Below, in pieces: positions 8,826-17,305 of a DNA stretch of 64,000 nt. Origin of the DNA: Pseudoalteromonas rubra (GTDB lineage Bacteria > Pseudomonadota > Gammaproteobacteria > Enterobacterales > Alteromonadaceae); NCBI RefSeq assembly GCF_005887095.1, contig NZ_PNCI01000044.1, forward strand, positions 23,607 through 87,606, read 5' to 3'. The notes beneath the pieces were generated by a model that worked only from the letters and a program-made list of their open reading frames with translations, was not told the origin of the DNA and made no database searches. Positions within the stretch are counted from its first letter, which is position 1, and each line of letters starts with the position of its first letter. The position numbers and the translations under genes are program-made.

Positions 8826-10505
8826 TCAGTTTTTCCTCGCGTTAGCCAAAGAAATACCACCAAAAGGGCGCAGCTCTATGCCCATCACACTGGTATTACT
8901 TGCTTGAAAACGCATACCATGGGCAATCGGTACAACGGGTAGCTCTGCAATCAACATTTGCTGAGCTTGCTGATAAAACTGTTTTCGTAGCTGCAGATCA
9001 CTGGTGTCGAGTGCCTGAGTCAGCAGTAAGTCAAACTCCGGATTACACCAGTTTGCAGGATTTTTACCACTGAATGTGGCCGTGCAGCTTAACAAAGGGC
9101 TGAAAAAGTTGTCCGGATCTGGGGTATCCGCAGCCCAGCCGAGCAGGACACTGTCATGTTCGTGGCGACCAACCCGTTCCAGAAAGGTGTTCCATTCGTA
9201 TTCAACTATGGTCGCACGGATCCCTATTTCACGCAGATCGCTCTGAATAAGCTCGGCCATTTTTCGGGCATTCGGGTTATAAATGCGAGATACCGGCATG
9301 GCCCACAAATCCATTTCAAAGCCATCTGGATACCCTGCCTGCGTCAAAAACTCTCGGGCACGTTCCGGGTCATAGCTGGGCATGGCCTGAGTCTGGAAAG
9401 CCCAGGACGAGGGAGGTAATATCGATCGTGCCTGAATCCCGTTGCCGTAGAATACCGCTTTCATGATCTTTTGAAAGTCGATGCTGTGCGCCAGTGCTTT
9501 ACGAACCAGGACATTATCAAAGGGCGGCTTTTCGGTGTTAAACGCCCAGTAACCGACATTCAGGTTGACGGCTTTATCAACTCGAATGTCTTTGCGTGCG
9601 GCCAGGGTTTCAAGCTGAGTGGCACTGGGGTGGGCGGTAATATCACACTCTTTAGTCAGCATTTTAGCGATACGGCTGGTATTGTTGGTGGTGATGTCGT
9701 ACACCAGCTGATCCATGGCCAGGTCGTGTTTCCAGTAGCCGGAGTGCTTGTGGTAGCGGATCAGGTTATCTCGCAGGAACCCCTTATACTTGTAGGGTCC
9801 GGTGCCCACGGGCAAGATATCAAAATCTTGTTTGCGTTGTTGCGCGACCAGCTGCATGGCATACTCGTGTGACAGGATCACTGCAAAGTCTGTGGCGATG
9901 TTTGACAAAAAACTGCTTTCACTGCTGAACAGTTCAAAACGTACAGTATAGTCATCTACTTTGATTATCTGGCGGATCAGCTGATCCATGCCCACACTTT
10001 GAAAATAGGGGTAGTTCGCATCACCCACAAAATGAAATGGGTTATATACGTCGAACAGGCGACTAAATGAAAACACCACATCGTCCGCATTCATGGTACG
10101 GGTAGGGGTAAAATAGTCCGTGCTATGGAAAGTCACATCCTTGCGCAGAGCAAAGGTGATTTGCTTGCCATCCTCACTGATTTCCCAGCTGGTTGCCAGC
10201 TCAGGACGAAACTCAGCGGTAAGGGGATCAATACTAATCAGCGTGTTATATAGTTGATTAGCGATAATATCTATGGTTGAGCCGGTGGTGGTCACTTGCG
10301 GATTAAATGACACCGGATTGGCTTCAGCGCAGTACACGATCCCCTGGATCTTACGCTGCGCCTGTGCAGCGTTATCGCTGCAGCCAGTGAGCAGTGTACC
10401 TAACAGGACTGTAATCGGTAATAGCCAGAGTTTGGCAATATACCGATAATATTTCCTGACGCTGGGCGTCTGGGTGGGTGGTTTATCAGTTGCTCTGTTA
10501 GCCAC
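8826..10505 (-). CDS. sapA: Peptide-binding protein SapA (lipoprotein-like)
   Basis: Periplasmic solute-binding component of the Sap importer, 559 residues, SBP_bac_5 family (DppA/OppA-like, with stretches such as PYFQSVGM and AELPVVPIAHG). The start is GTG at 10505. It is followed by an unusually long n-region (about 25 residues), a hydrophobic segment and a lipobox LLTGC near residue 42, so it is probably lipid-anchored. Enteric SapA is normally a soluble periplasmic protein, so this is a difference. It begins only two bases after the pspF stop, so it is probably co-transcribed with pspF. Confidence 0.9.
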   Translation of the reverse strand: MANRATDKPPTQTPSVRKYYRYIAKLWLLPITVLLGTLLTGCSDNAAQAQRKIQGIVYCAEANPVSFNPQVTTTGSTIDIIANQLYNTLISIDPLTAEFRPELATSWEISEDGKQITFALRKDVTFHSTDYFTPTRTMNADDVVFSFSRLFDVYNPFHFVGDANYPYFQSVGMDQLIRQIIKVDDYTVRFELFSSESSFLSNIATDFAVILSHEYAMQLVAQQRKQDFDILPVGTGPYKYKGFLRDNLIRYHKHSGYWKHDLAMDQLVYDITTNNTSRIAKMLTKECDITAHPSATQLETLAARKDIRVDKAVNLNVGYWAFNTEKPPFDNVLVRKALAHSIDFQKIMKAVFYGNGIQARSILPPSSWAFQTQAMPSYDPERAREFLTQAGYPDGFEMDLWAMPVSRIYNPNARKMAELIQSDLREIGIRATIVEYEWNTFLERVGRHEHDSVLLGWAADTPDPDNFFSPLLSCTATFSGKNPANWCNPEFDLLLTQALDTSDLQLRKQFYQQAQQMLIAELPVVPIAHGMRFQASNTSVMGIELRPFGGISLANARKN

Positions 10506-10507
10506 GG

Positions 10508-11572
10508 CTAAGCCTCTTGTTGCGAGTCCAGTAAGTTGTATTTCTTCAGATAACCACGCAGCTGATGATAGGTCAGTCCCAGGTTCTGAGCGGTTTTTTT
10601 CTGATTGAACTGGCTGTGCTCTAGTGCATTGCGCAGCAAGTCGATTTCGAATTCATTAGAGAGCGATTTGAGATCGCACGGAAATGAGGCAACAGACGGT
10701 TTGGTCTGCGGCGCGTCTGACATGAGCACGGGAGCGGCAGTGGTCTGAGCTGGGATATCAGCGGCTTTTTTGATTCTTTGCGTGGGTCTGTAGGGGCTGG
10801 CAAATGGGTCGAATACAATCTGATGCACCGCCAGTTGTTCGCTGCCATGACGATACAAACTACGCTCCACCACATTTTTAAGTTCACGAATGTTACCCGG
10901 CCAGGCATAGTCGAGCAGCATTTCTGTGGCGCTACGGGTAAAACCACTGAATAAAGACCAGCCTAAATCGCGGGCCATGTTAATCGCAAAATGTTCAGCT
11001 AATAGCAGGATGTCTTCTTTACGCTCACGCAGTGGCGGTAATGTAATAACGTCAAAGGCTAATCGGTCGAGCAAGTCGTGGCGAAATTCGCCATTATCAG
11101 CCAGAGATGGCAAGTCTTCGTTAGTCGCGCAGACAAGTCGGGTATCAACCTTGACCGTTTGTTTACCGCCAACCCGTTCAAATTCGCCATATTCTATGAC
11201 CCGCAGGAGTTTTTCCTGCACCATAGCTGAGGTATTGGCAAGCTCATCAAGAAACAGGGTGCCGCCGTTGGCGCGCTCAAAGCGACCTTCATGCCGTTTA
11301 CTGGCACCGGTGAAGGCACCACTTTCGTGACCAAACAGCTCACTTTCCAGCAGGTTTTCGTTTAACGCCGCGCAGTTGAGTTTGACATAATTCTGGTCCC
11401 ACCGCTCGGATAAGTAGTGTAAACGGGCCGCTATCAACTCTTTACCGGTTCCCCGCTCACCGATGATCAGTACCGGCTTTTCCAGCGGAGCAAGCTGAGA
11501 CACCTGATCCAATACAGCAAGGAAGCTATCCGACTGGCCGAGCAAATTATCCTGTTGGCGAAACTGACTCAT
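10508..11572 (-). CDS. pspF: Phage shock protein operon transcriptional activator PspF
   Basis: Sigma-54 enhancer-binding AAA+ activator of the psp promoter, held in check by PspA in the known system. It lacks an N-terminal receiver domain, as PspF should. The AAA+ domain covers about residues 10-235 with Walker A GERGTGKE and the sigma-54 contact loop GAFTGA (about residue 87). A Fis-type helix-turn-helix (KKTAQNLGLTYHQLRGYL) ends the protein. At 354 residues it is a little longer than E. coli PspF (about 325) because of the linker before the HTH. It is divergent from pspA and directly upstream of sapA. Confidence 0.95.
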   Translation of the reverse strand: MSQFRQQDNLLGQSDSFLAVLDQVSQLAPLEKPVLIIGERGTGKELIAARLHYLSERWDQNYVKLNCAALNENLLESELFGHESGAFTGASKRHEGRFERANGGTLFLDELANTSAMVQEKLLRVIEYGEFERVGGKQTVKVDTRLVCATNEDLPSLADNGEFRHDLLDRLAFDVITLPPLRERKEDILLLAEHFAINMARDLGWSLFSGFTRSATEMLLDYAWPGNIRELKNVVERSLYRHGSEQLAVHQIVFDPFASPYRPTQRIKKAADIPAQTTAAPVLMSDAPQTKPSVASFPCDLKSLSNEFEIDLLRNALEHSQFNQKKTAQNLGLTYHQLRGYLKKYNLLDSQQEA

Positions 11573-11691
11573 ATTGCCTAACTCTTAGTATTTTTGACTA
11601 ACATCTAGTGTATTTTAAAAAACAGTGAAGCGAAAGTCTTTTTCTTTAATTATAACTTGTTGATTTTAATAAAGTAATTTTATTGAAAAGT

Positions 11692-11707
11692 TGGCAAGCT
11701 AATTGAT
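11692..11707 (+). promoter_or_regulatory. Sigma-54 promoter of pspABC
   Basis: TGGCAAGCTAATTGAT fits the sigma-54 -24/-12 consensus TGGCACG-N4-TTGCW with only two departures (A for C at position 6, and A for C in the -12 GC). From memory, the E. coli pspA promoter also lacks a perfect -12. The predicted start of transcription is near 11718, 36 bases before the pspA ATG. AT-rich DNA upstream would suit IHF bending between it and PspF sites. Confidence 0.8.
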
Positions 11708-11753
11708 ACATCTAATCAGCAAACTAAATTACTAACCAAAGAGGTAATAGATT

Positions 11754-12413
11754 ATGGGAATCTTTTCACGTTTTGCTGATATTGTTAATTCTAATATCAA
11801 TGCGATTCTGGATAAAGCGGAAGATCCAGAAAAAATGGTCCGTTTGATCATTCAGGAAATGGAAGACACCTTGGTTGAAGTGCGTTCGACGTCCGCAAAA
11901 ACGCTGGCAGAGAAAAAAGAGCTGGAGCGTCGCGTTGAGCAGCTGCGCACTCAGGCGGATGATTGGCAGCAAAAAGCGGAACTGGCGCTGACCAAAGACC
12001 GTGAAGATCTGGCGCGTGCGGCCTTGCTTGAAAAGCAAAAAGCCACCGATGCGGCAGACAGCGTGACACAAGAGCTGGCACATGTTGAGTCGCACATTGA
12101 GAAGCTGCAACAGGAAGTCACCACATTGCAGGAAAAACTGGCTGATGCCAAAGCACGTCAAAAAGCCATTGTATTGCGTCAGCGTTCAGCCGAGTCTCGT
12201 CTGGATGTCAAAAAGGCACTGGATAGCAGTAAAGTTGAAGATGCGCTGAACCGCTTTGAGCGCTACGAGAGCAAAATCGACGGACTGGAGTCTCAGGTGG
12301 AGTCTTATGACTTGGGCAAAAAGTCACTGGCAGATGAAATTGCTGATCTGCAAAAAAATGAGAAAGTAGACGACGAGCTTGCGGCACTGAAGAAAAAATT
12401 GGCCGACAAGTGA
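11754..12413 (+). CDS. pspA: Phage shock protein A
   Basis: Peripheral inner-membrane ESCRT-III-like protein that binds stressed membrane and, when free, inhibits PspF. It has 219 residues, almost entirely coiled coil, with the N-terminal amphipathic segment MGIFSRFADIVNSNINAILD that senses membrane. The ribosome site AGAGG is well placed. It is the first gene of pspABC and is divergent from its regulator pspF. Confidence 0.96.
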   Translation: MGIFSRFADIVNSNINAILDKAEDPEKMVRLIIQEMEDTLVEVRSTSAKTLAEKKELERRVEQLRTQADDWQQKAELALTKDREDLARAALLEKQKATDAADSVTQELAHVESHIEKLQQEVTTLQEKLADAKARQKAIVLRQRSAESRLDVKKALDSSKVEDALNRFERYESKIDGLESQVESYDLGKKSLADEIADLQKNEKVDDELAALKKKLADK

Positions 12414-12487
12414 ATTTGACTGCACCTGCTGTTAAGGTAGGTGCAATAATGAAAAGAACAACGTGCCAGGTTAGACAGGAGAGGAAT

Positions 12488-12721
12488 ATGTTTGATGCAG
12501 AGATTTTAGTCGCCCCGATCATCATCTTTATGATTGTAGTGGCACCGCTATGGTTGATCCTGCACTATCGCAGCAAAAAGCAGGTCAGTCAGGGGCTGAG
12601 CGAACACGAACACCGCCAGCTGGTTGAGTTAGCGCATAAAGCAGAGAAAATGGCGCAACGCGTTGAAACGCTGGAGGCCCTGCTTGATCAAGAGTCACCA
12701 GAGTGGAGACGCAAAGTATGA
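12488..12721 (+). CDS. pspB: Phage shock protein B
   Basis: Small inner-membrane protein that, with PspC, relays membrane stress to PspA. The ATG at 12488 has ribosome site GAGAGGAA and gives 77 residues, the family size. An upstream in-frame extension lacks such a site. One transmembrane helix (about 8-27) is followed by a charged coiled coil with the motif HYRSKKQ. The stop overlaps the pspC start (ATGA). Confidence 0.93.
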   Translation: MFDAEILVAPIIIFMIVVAPLWLILHYRSKKQVSQGLSEHEHRQLVELAHKAEKMAQRVETLEALLDQESPEWRRKV

Positions 12722-13134
12722 GTAAACGTAGACGAGAATTATACCGTGACCCGAAAAGGGGAAAATTAGCTGGGGTGTGCGCGGGGCTGAGCGACTACTT
12801 TGATATGGAGTTATGGCTGGTCAGGATCCTGTTTGTCACTGCGGTACTGTTATCCGGTGGCCCACTGTTTATCGTAGTCTACATCGCCTGTTGGTTTATT
12901 CTGGATAAAAAAGCAGAGACGTCACAGACGCCAGGTGCAGACAGCAATTACTCAAGCAAAGACGAAGATCCTGTGTCAGTGAAATTTAAAGTTTGGCAAA
13001 AAGGCGAGCCGCCACGCCAGGCGCTGTTTGACCTGAAAGAGCGTTTAACGCGTCTCGATGGTCGTATCCAGCACATGGAAACGTATGTGACGTCGAGCGA
13101 GTACACGGTAAAACGCGAAATCAATAAACTATAG
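12718..13134 (+). CDS. pspC: Phage shock protein C
   Basis: Inner-membrane stress sensor with a PspC domain, 138 residues. The N-terminal cytosolic motif RDPKRGKLAGVCAGLSDYF is characteristic. A transmembrane helix follows (about 39-64), then a C-terminal coiled coil. The start overlaps the pspB stop by the ATGA arrangement, so the two are translationally coupled. No pspD-like gene follows; ycjX comes next after 98 bases. Confidence 0.93.
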   Translation: MSKRRRELYRDPKRGKLAGVCAGLSDYFDMELWLVRILFVTAVLLSGGPLFIVVYIACWFILDKKAETSQTPGADSNYSSKDEDPVSVKFKVWQKGEPPRQALFDLKERLTRLDGRIQHMETYVTSSEYTVKREINKL

Positions 13135-13232
13135 TAACTGACATATAGTAACTGACAGATACGCAAAGGGGCGCTGCCCGGGCGTCGGCAGCCCAGTCAC
13201 CTTTGCTGACAAAATAAGGAATGTGTGCCTTT

Positions 13233-14639
13233 ATGAGTGTATCGGGCCTGACTGCCAGAGCGCTGCAAAAATTACAGCAAACTACCCACAAAACCCTTAC
13301 CCGAAGCCTGGACAGACATGTCAAACTGGCTGTAACTGGTTTCAGTGGTAGCGGTAAAACCGCTTTCATCACGGCTTTGGTAAAACACCTAACCACTCAG
13401 GCCACGGCGCAAAACTTACCTTTTTTGGAGGTGGTGCGAGAACAGCGTCTGGTAGCCTGCAAACAGGTGCCACAAAGTGCGCTGGATATTCCCAGTTTTG
13501 AATACCACAATGCGGTAAGTCATTTATTAGCGGATCCTCCCCGCTGGCCGCCCTCAACACAGCGGATCAATACACTTACACTGGCATTGAAATTTCGATC
13601 CGCGAAGGGCGTCAGGCAGCATCTGAGCGAAACCCATACCGTCTATCTTGAACTGATTGATTATCCGGGTGAGTGGTTGATGGATTTGCCTATGCTCAAT
13701 CAAAGTTTTGCTCAGTGGAGCGTACAGCAGCTCAGGAGGCTGGCTCAACCTGATTATGCACAGGTAAGCGCCCCGTTTTTGCAGCAACTGGCTCAGTTTG
13801 ATGCGCACGCAAAAGTCAACGAAAGCGAACTGACGGCAATGGCCAGTGTCTACGCGGATGTCTTAAAACAACTCAAGGCTCAGACCCGGCTGGCGCAGCT
13901 GCAGCCCGGGCGCATGCTGATCCCCGGAGAGCTCGATGGTGCGCCGATTTTACAGTTTTTCCCATTGACCGCGCCAGATAATGCTGCTGAGCAGAGTCAG
14001 TATCGTCACCTTGAGCAGCGCTTTGAAGCGTATAAAAAGCAAGTGATCACACCATTTTATCGAGAGCACTTTTGCCGCTTTGACCGTCAGCTGGTGCTGG
14101 TGGACTTGCTCAGTGCACTAAACGATGGCCATACCACGCTGGCGGAAACTCAAAGCGCATTAAGTGATACGCTGGCAATGTTTCGCCATGGTAAAAGTGG
14201 GCTCCTGTCACGGTTGTTTCGCCCCAGCATAGACAAGGTGCTGTTTGCAGCAAACAAATGCGACAGTGTGGCGCTGGCCGATCAGGATAAGCTGACACGC
14301 CTATTACATTCGTTGCTCTTACCCAGCGAAAACGAATTGAAATTTTCAGGCGTGGAGATCGATACGATGGCAATTTCGTCGGTGAAAAGCACGCAGCCGA
14401 AGCAGGTAACTGAGCAGGGGAAAACTTTATCCTGCGTTTATGGCAAGCCGGTCGGTGAATCTAAGTATATCAGCTATTTACCGCCGATCCCGCCAGAACA
14501 TCTGCCCGGAGCACAACAATGGCCCAAACAGGGGTATGAATTTTTGTCCTTTGAGCCTTATCCGGCCTACCAGGGGCAAATCGAGCATATTCGACTCGAT
14601 CATGTATTACAGTTTTTATTGGGAGATAAACTTCAATGA
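13233..14639 (+). CDS. ycjX: YcjX family P-loop protein (DUF463)
   Basis: Predicted GTPase-like protein of unknown exact role, commonly tied to the psp response. The P-loop GFSGSGKTAF lies near residue 37. The rest matches the DUF463 layout, including LIDYPGEWLMDLPM and AANKCDSV (NKxD-like). An ATG at 13221 is also in frame, but AAGGA directly abuts it. The ATG at 13233 has that site at 12 bases, so I chose it; the difference is four residues. The stop overlaps the ycjF start (ATGA). Confidence 0.9.
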   Translation: MSVSGLTARALQKLQQTTHKTLTRSLDRHVKLAVTGFSGSGKTAFITALVKHLTTQATAQNLPFLEVVREQRLVACKQVPQSALDIPSFEYHNAVSHLLADPPRWPPSTQRINTLTLALKFRSAKGVRQHLSETHTVYLELIDYPGEWLMDLPMLNQSFAQWSVQQLRRLAQPDYAQVSAPFLQQLAQFDAHAKVNESELTAMASVYADVLKQLKAQTRLAQLQPGRMLIPGELDGAPILQFFPLTAPDNAAEQSQYRHLEQRFEAYKKQVITPFYREHFCRFDRQLVLVDLLSALNDGHTTLAETQSALSDTLAMFRHGKSGLLSRLFRPSIDKVLFAANKCDSVALADQDKLTRLLHSLLLPSENELKFSGVEIDTMAISSVKSTQPKQVTEQGKTLSCVYGKPVGESKYISYLPPIPPEHLPGAQQWPKQGYEFLSFEPYPAYQGQIEHIRLDHVLQFLLGDKLQ

Positions 14640-15712
14640 GTGAGCCAGCCCAGTCACATCGCGGACGACGAGTTCAGGTTGAAGCGGATCCCGAGGCTCC
14701 CCAGTCAACGACAGCACCCGAAGCCGAACAACAGGCACGACGCATCGAACAAAACCCTGAGCAGGAGAGTGTAGGTACGCCACCAGCGTCCGAGCAGACC
14801 TTTGATACCCAGTTGCCGTCACTTTCCATGGAGCCAGTTACACAACCGGCCAGATCTGGATTGACCTGGCGCAAACTGTTGCTGCTGGGATTGGCTATTC
14901 TGATCCCGGTAGAAATGACCCTGACCCTGCTGGATGCGCTAAACCGCAGCTGGGTTTTGGCCGCACTATATGGGGTTGTGATTGTGAGTGCGCTGGCCGT
15001 GCTTTGCAAGTTCGGCTGGTCTGAAGTCCGCGCCCTTGGCAGGTTAAAAAAGCTCGAACAGCAACGCGCCGGGGCACAAAGGTTGTTGAGCAGCAACCAA
15101 ATTGGAGAGGCACAAACCTGGTTAAAGCCACTTCTGAAGCAACACGACCAACAGCAGGTCAGCCAGTTTATGGCGACCATACAACCTCATTTCACTGATA
15201 GGGAAGTACTGGCACTGTACGACAAAACCTTACTTCAGGATGTAGATGAGCGCGCCCGAGCGCTCATTGTACAGTTTGCCAGTACGTCAGCCTTGATGGT
15301 GGCGATAAGCCCGATGGCCATCACCGATATGCTGGCCGTGTTGTGGAGAGGCGTTGTTTTGATAGAAAAGATCAGCCAGTTGTACGGCATTAAACTGGGT
15401 TATCGCAGCCGCATTGAACTTTACCGGTTGCTGCTCAAACAGATCGTTTTTGTCGGGGCCAGTGAGTTACTGAGCGACCTGGCGGCCACCAGCCTGGGTG
15501 CCGAATTACTGGGTAAACTGTCGGCGCGCTCTGCACAGGGACTCAGTGCAGGCGTGTTCACCGCTCGACTGGGATACAAAGCCATGGCCTTATGTCGACC
15601 TATTCCCGCCAGTACGCCTGCCTCCGGCTACTTATCACAGACGGCACGTAAATTGGCGAACCTGTTAATCCGTCAGTCCACCGACAGATCGGATGAGACA
15701 ACTAAAAAGTAG
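14636..15712 (+). CDS. ycjF: YcjF family inner-membrane protein (TIGR01620/DUF697)
   Basis: A 358-residue membrane protein with a proline- and acid-rich N-terminus (about 1-80), two adjacent transmembrane helices (about 80-125), a helical region and a DUF697 C-terminal segment. It is always paired with YcjX and here overlaps it by four bases. Function is not established in the family; the link to phage shock is by genome context and co-regulation in enterics. Confidence 0.9.
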   Translation: MSEPAQSHRGRRVQVEADPEAPQSTTAPEAEQQARRIEQNPEQESVGTPPASEQTFDTQLPSLSMEPVTQPARSGLTWRKLLLLGLAILIPVEMTLTLLDALNRSWVLAALYGVVIVSALAVLCKFGWSEVRALGRLKKLEQQRAGAQRLLSSNQIGEAQTWLKPLLKQHDQQQVSQFMATIQPHFTDREVLALYDKTLLQDVDERARALIVQFASTSALMVAISPMAITDMLAVLWRGVVLIEKISQLYGIKLGYRSRIELYRLLLKQIVFVGASELLSDLAATSLGAELLGKLSARSAQGLSAGVFTARLGYKAMALCRPIPASTPASGYLSQTARKLANLLIRQSTDRSDETTKK

Positions 15713-15882
15713 TGTGTGAGCACTTGCTTTCATCTTTGTTATTGAATTGACTGTGTTTTTACTTATATCCTTCTGCCTTTTGACAACTTATGTGTACACC
15801 CGGGTTAATTTAACCGGCCCGGGTTAGCCATCTGCGCGTCCGGCACGCTTGTACATTGCGGTGTCTTGGAATATCTAATTGG

Positions 15883-15896
15883 TATTCGTCCGAATA
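15883..15896. promoter_or_regulatory. Inverted repeat upstream of methionine gamma-lyase
   Basis: TATTCG-TC-CGAATA, perfect six-base arms, 17 bases before the chosen start codon. It could be an operator or a leader hairpin covering the weak ribosome site. I do not recognise the cognate regulator. Confidence 0.35.
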
Positions 15897-15913
15897 ACAA
15901 AAATAGGCAAGCA

Positions 15914-17092
15914 ATGAAGAAGTTACATGATCAGACCAATTGTATTCATGGTCCACACCACTTTGATGACCCGCACGGTGCCCTGACAGCACCTCTGTAT
16001 CAGAGTTCGACGTTTAAGTTCAAGGATGCGGCACAAGGCGCAGCGCGTTTTGCTGGCGAAGAAGCCGGTTATATCTATACACGCCTTGGCAATCCGACCA
16101 CCCGTGAGCTGGAAGAAAAGCTGGCGCAGCTCGAAGAAATGGAAGATGCTGCCGCTACGGCAACAGGCATGGGCGCAGTATCTGCCTCAGTGCTGAGCTT
16201 TTTACAGCAGGGCGATCATCTAATTGCCTCTAAAGCGCTGTATGGGTGTAGCTTTGCTTTGTTTGCACACATGTTACCTAAGTTCGGCATTGAGGTGACT
16301 TTTGTAGATATGACGGACCCGCAAGCACTGGCCGATGCGCTGCAGCCTAACAGTAAGATGTTGTTTGCCGAAACACCGATCAATCCCAATATGACGGTAC
16401 TGGATTTAGCCATGCTGGGACAGTTTGCTCAGCAGCATAAGTTGATCAGTGTGGTCGACAACACCTTTATGACGCCACTACTGCAAAAGCCCAAACACTT
16501 TGGTATCGATATCGTGATCCACAGTGCGACTAAGTACCTCAATGGTCATGGTGACGTCGTAGCCGGTATTGTCTGTGGCAGTGCTGAGCACATAGAGACA
16601 ATCAAGCTCACCGTACTAAAAGACATCGGCGCGACTATCAGCCCACACGATGCCTGGCTTATCAACCGGGGGCTCAAAACCTTACATGTGCGCGTTGCAA
16701 GGCACTGTGAAAATGCGCAGAAAGTAGCCGAGTTTCTCGATAATCATCCTAAGGTCGACACTGTTTATTACCCAGGCTTGCCATCTCATCCTGGCTACCG
16801 CTTCCTTGGAGAGCAGATGAAAGGCGCTGGTGGTGTGATCGCTTTTGAAATCAAAGGCGGGGTCAGTGAAGGTGAAAAGTTCATCAATGCGACTGAGCTG
16901 TGCACCCTGGCTGTAAGCCTGGGCGATCCGGAAACGCTGATCCAGCACCCGGCATCGATGACACACTCTCCTTACACGCCTGAAGAGCGTCAGGCAGCCG
17001 GGATCTCGGATGGCCTGATCCGTATTTCCGTTGGGCTTGAGGCCGTCGAAGATATCATCGAAGACCTGGAAAAAGCGTTTTTTTGTATATAA
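15914..17092 (+). CDS. megL: Methionine gamma-lyase (PLP enzyme)
   Basis: Trans-sulfuration-fold PLP enzyme predicted to split L-methionine into methanethiol, 2-oxobutanoate and ammonia. The PLP lysine is K207 (SATKYLNGHGD). The active-site loop reads YGCS with Y110 and C112; a cysteine there is the mark of methionine gamma-lyase, while cystathionine lyases and synthases have glycine. The C-terminal SLGDPETLIQHPASMTHS is also typical. I chose the ATG at 15914 (392 residues, family norm about 398). An ATG 48 bases upstream lacks homology support. Monocistronic; no regulator gene is adjacent. Confidence 0.88.
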   Translation: MKKLHDQTNCIHGPHHFDDPHGALTAPLYQSSTFKFKDAAQGAARFAGEEAGYIYTRLGNPTTRELEEKLAQLEEMEDAAATATGMGAVSASVLSFLQQGDHLIASKALYGCSFALFAHMLPKFGIEVTFVDMTDPQALADALQPNSKMLFAETPINPNMTVLDLAMLGQFAQQHKLISVVDNTFMTPLLQKPKHFGIDIVIHSATKYLNGHGDVVAGIVCGSAEHIETIKLTVLKDIGATISPHDAWLINRGLKTLHVRVARHCENAQKVAEFLDNHPKVDTVYYPGLPSHPGYRFLGEQMKGAGGVIAFEIKGGVSEGEKFINATELCTLAVSLGDPETLIQHPASMTHSPYTPEERQAAGISDGLIRISVGLEAVEDIIEDLEKAFFCI

Positions 17093-17157
17093 ATATTTAC
17101 AGTGAATCGCTTTGAATGCCCTGTAAATAAAGGGGTGTGTTTTTTGGTGTTCAATTG

Positions 17158-17175
17158 TGTAAATTAATTGGTACA
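17158..17175 (+). promoter_or_regulatory. Possible TyrR-type operator upstream of phhA
   Basis: TGTAAA-N6-GGTACA resembles the TyrR box TGTAAA-N6-TTTACA, with four of six matches in the second arm. Two further half-sites (TTTACA at 17096, TGTAAA near 17122) lie just upstream. TyrR-like regulation of aromatic amino-acid catabolism is known in related bacteria. No TyrR gene is in the window. Confidence 0.4.
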
Positions 17176-17305
17176 AAATGGACCTTTCTGGCCGGGCCGA
17201 TTTCAGGCCTGGCTATTAAACTTTTCCTCACTTTTACATAGTATCCGGGTAACACTTTGACGCGTTGTTTTTGTTCAGATGCGACGCATTACCAAGAAGG
17301 TTACT

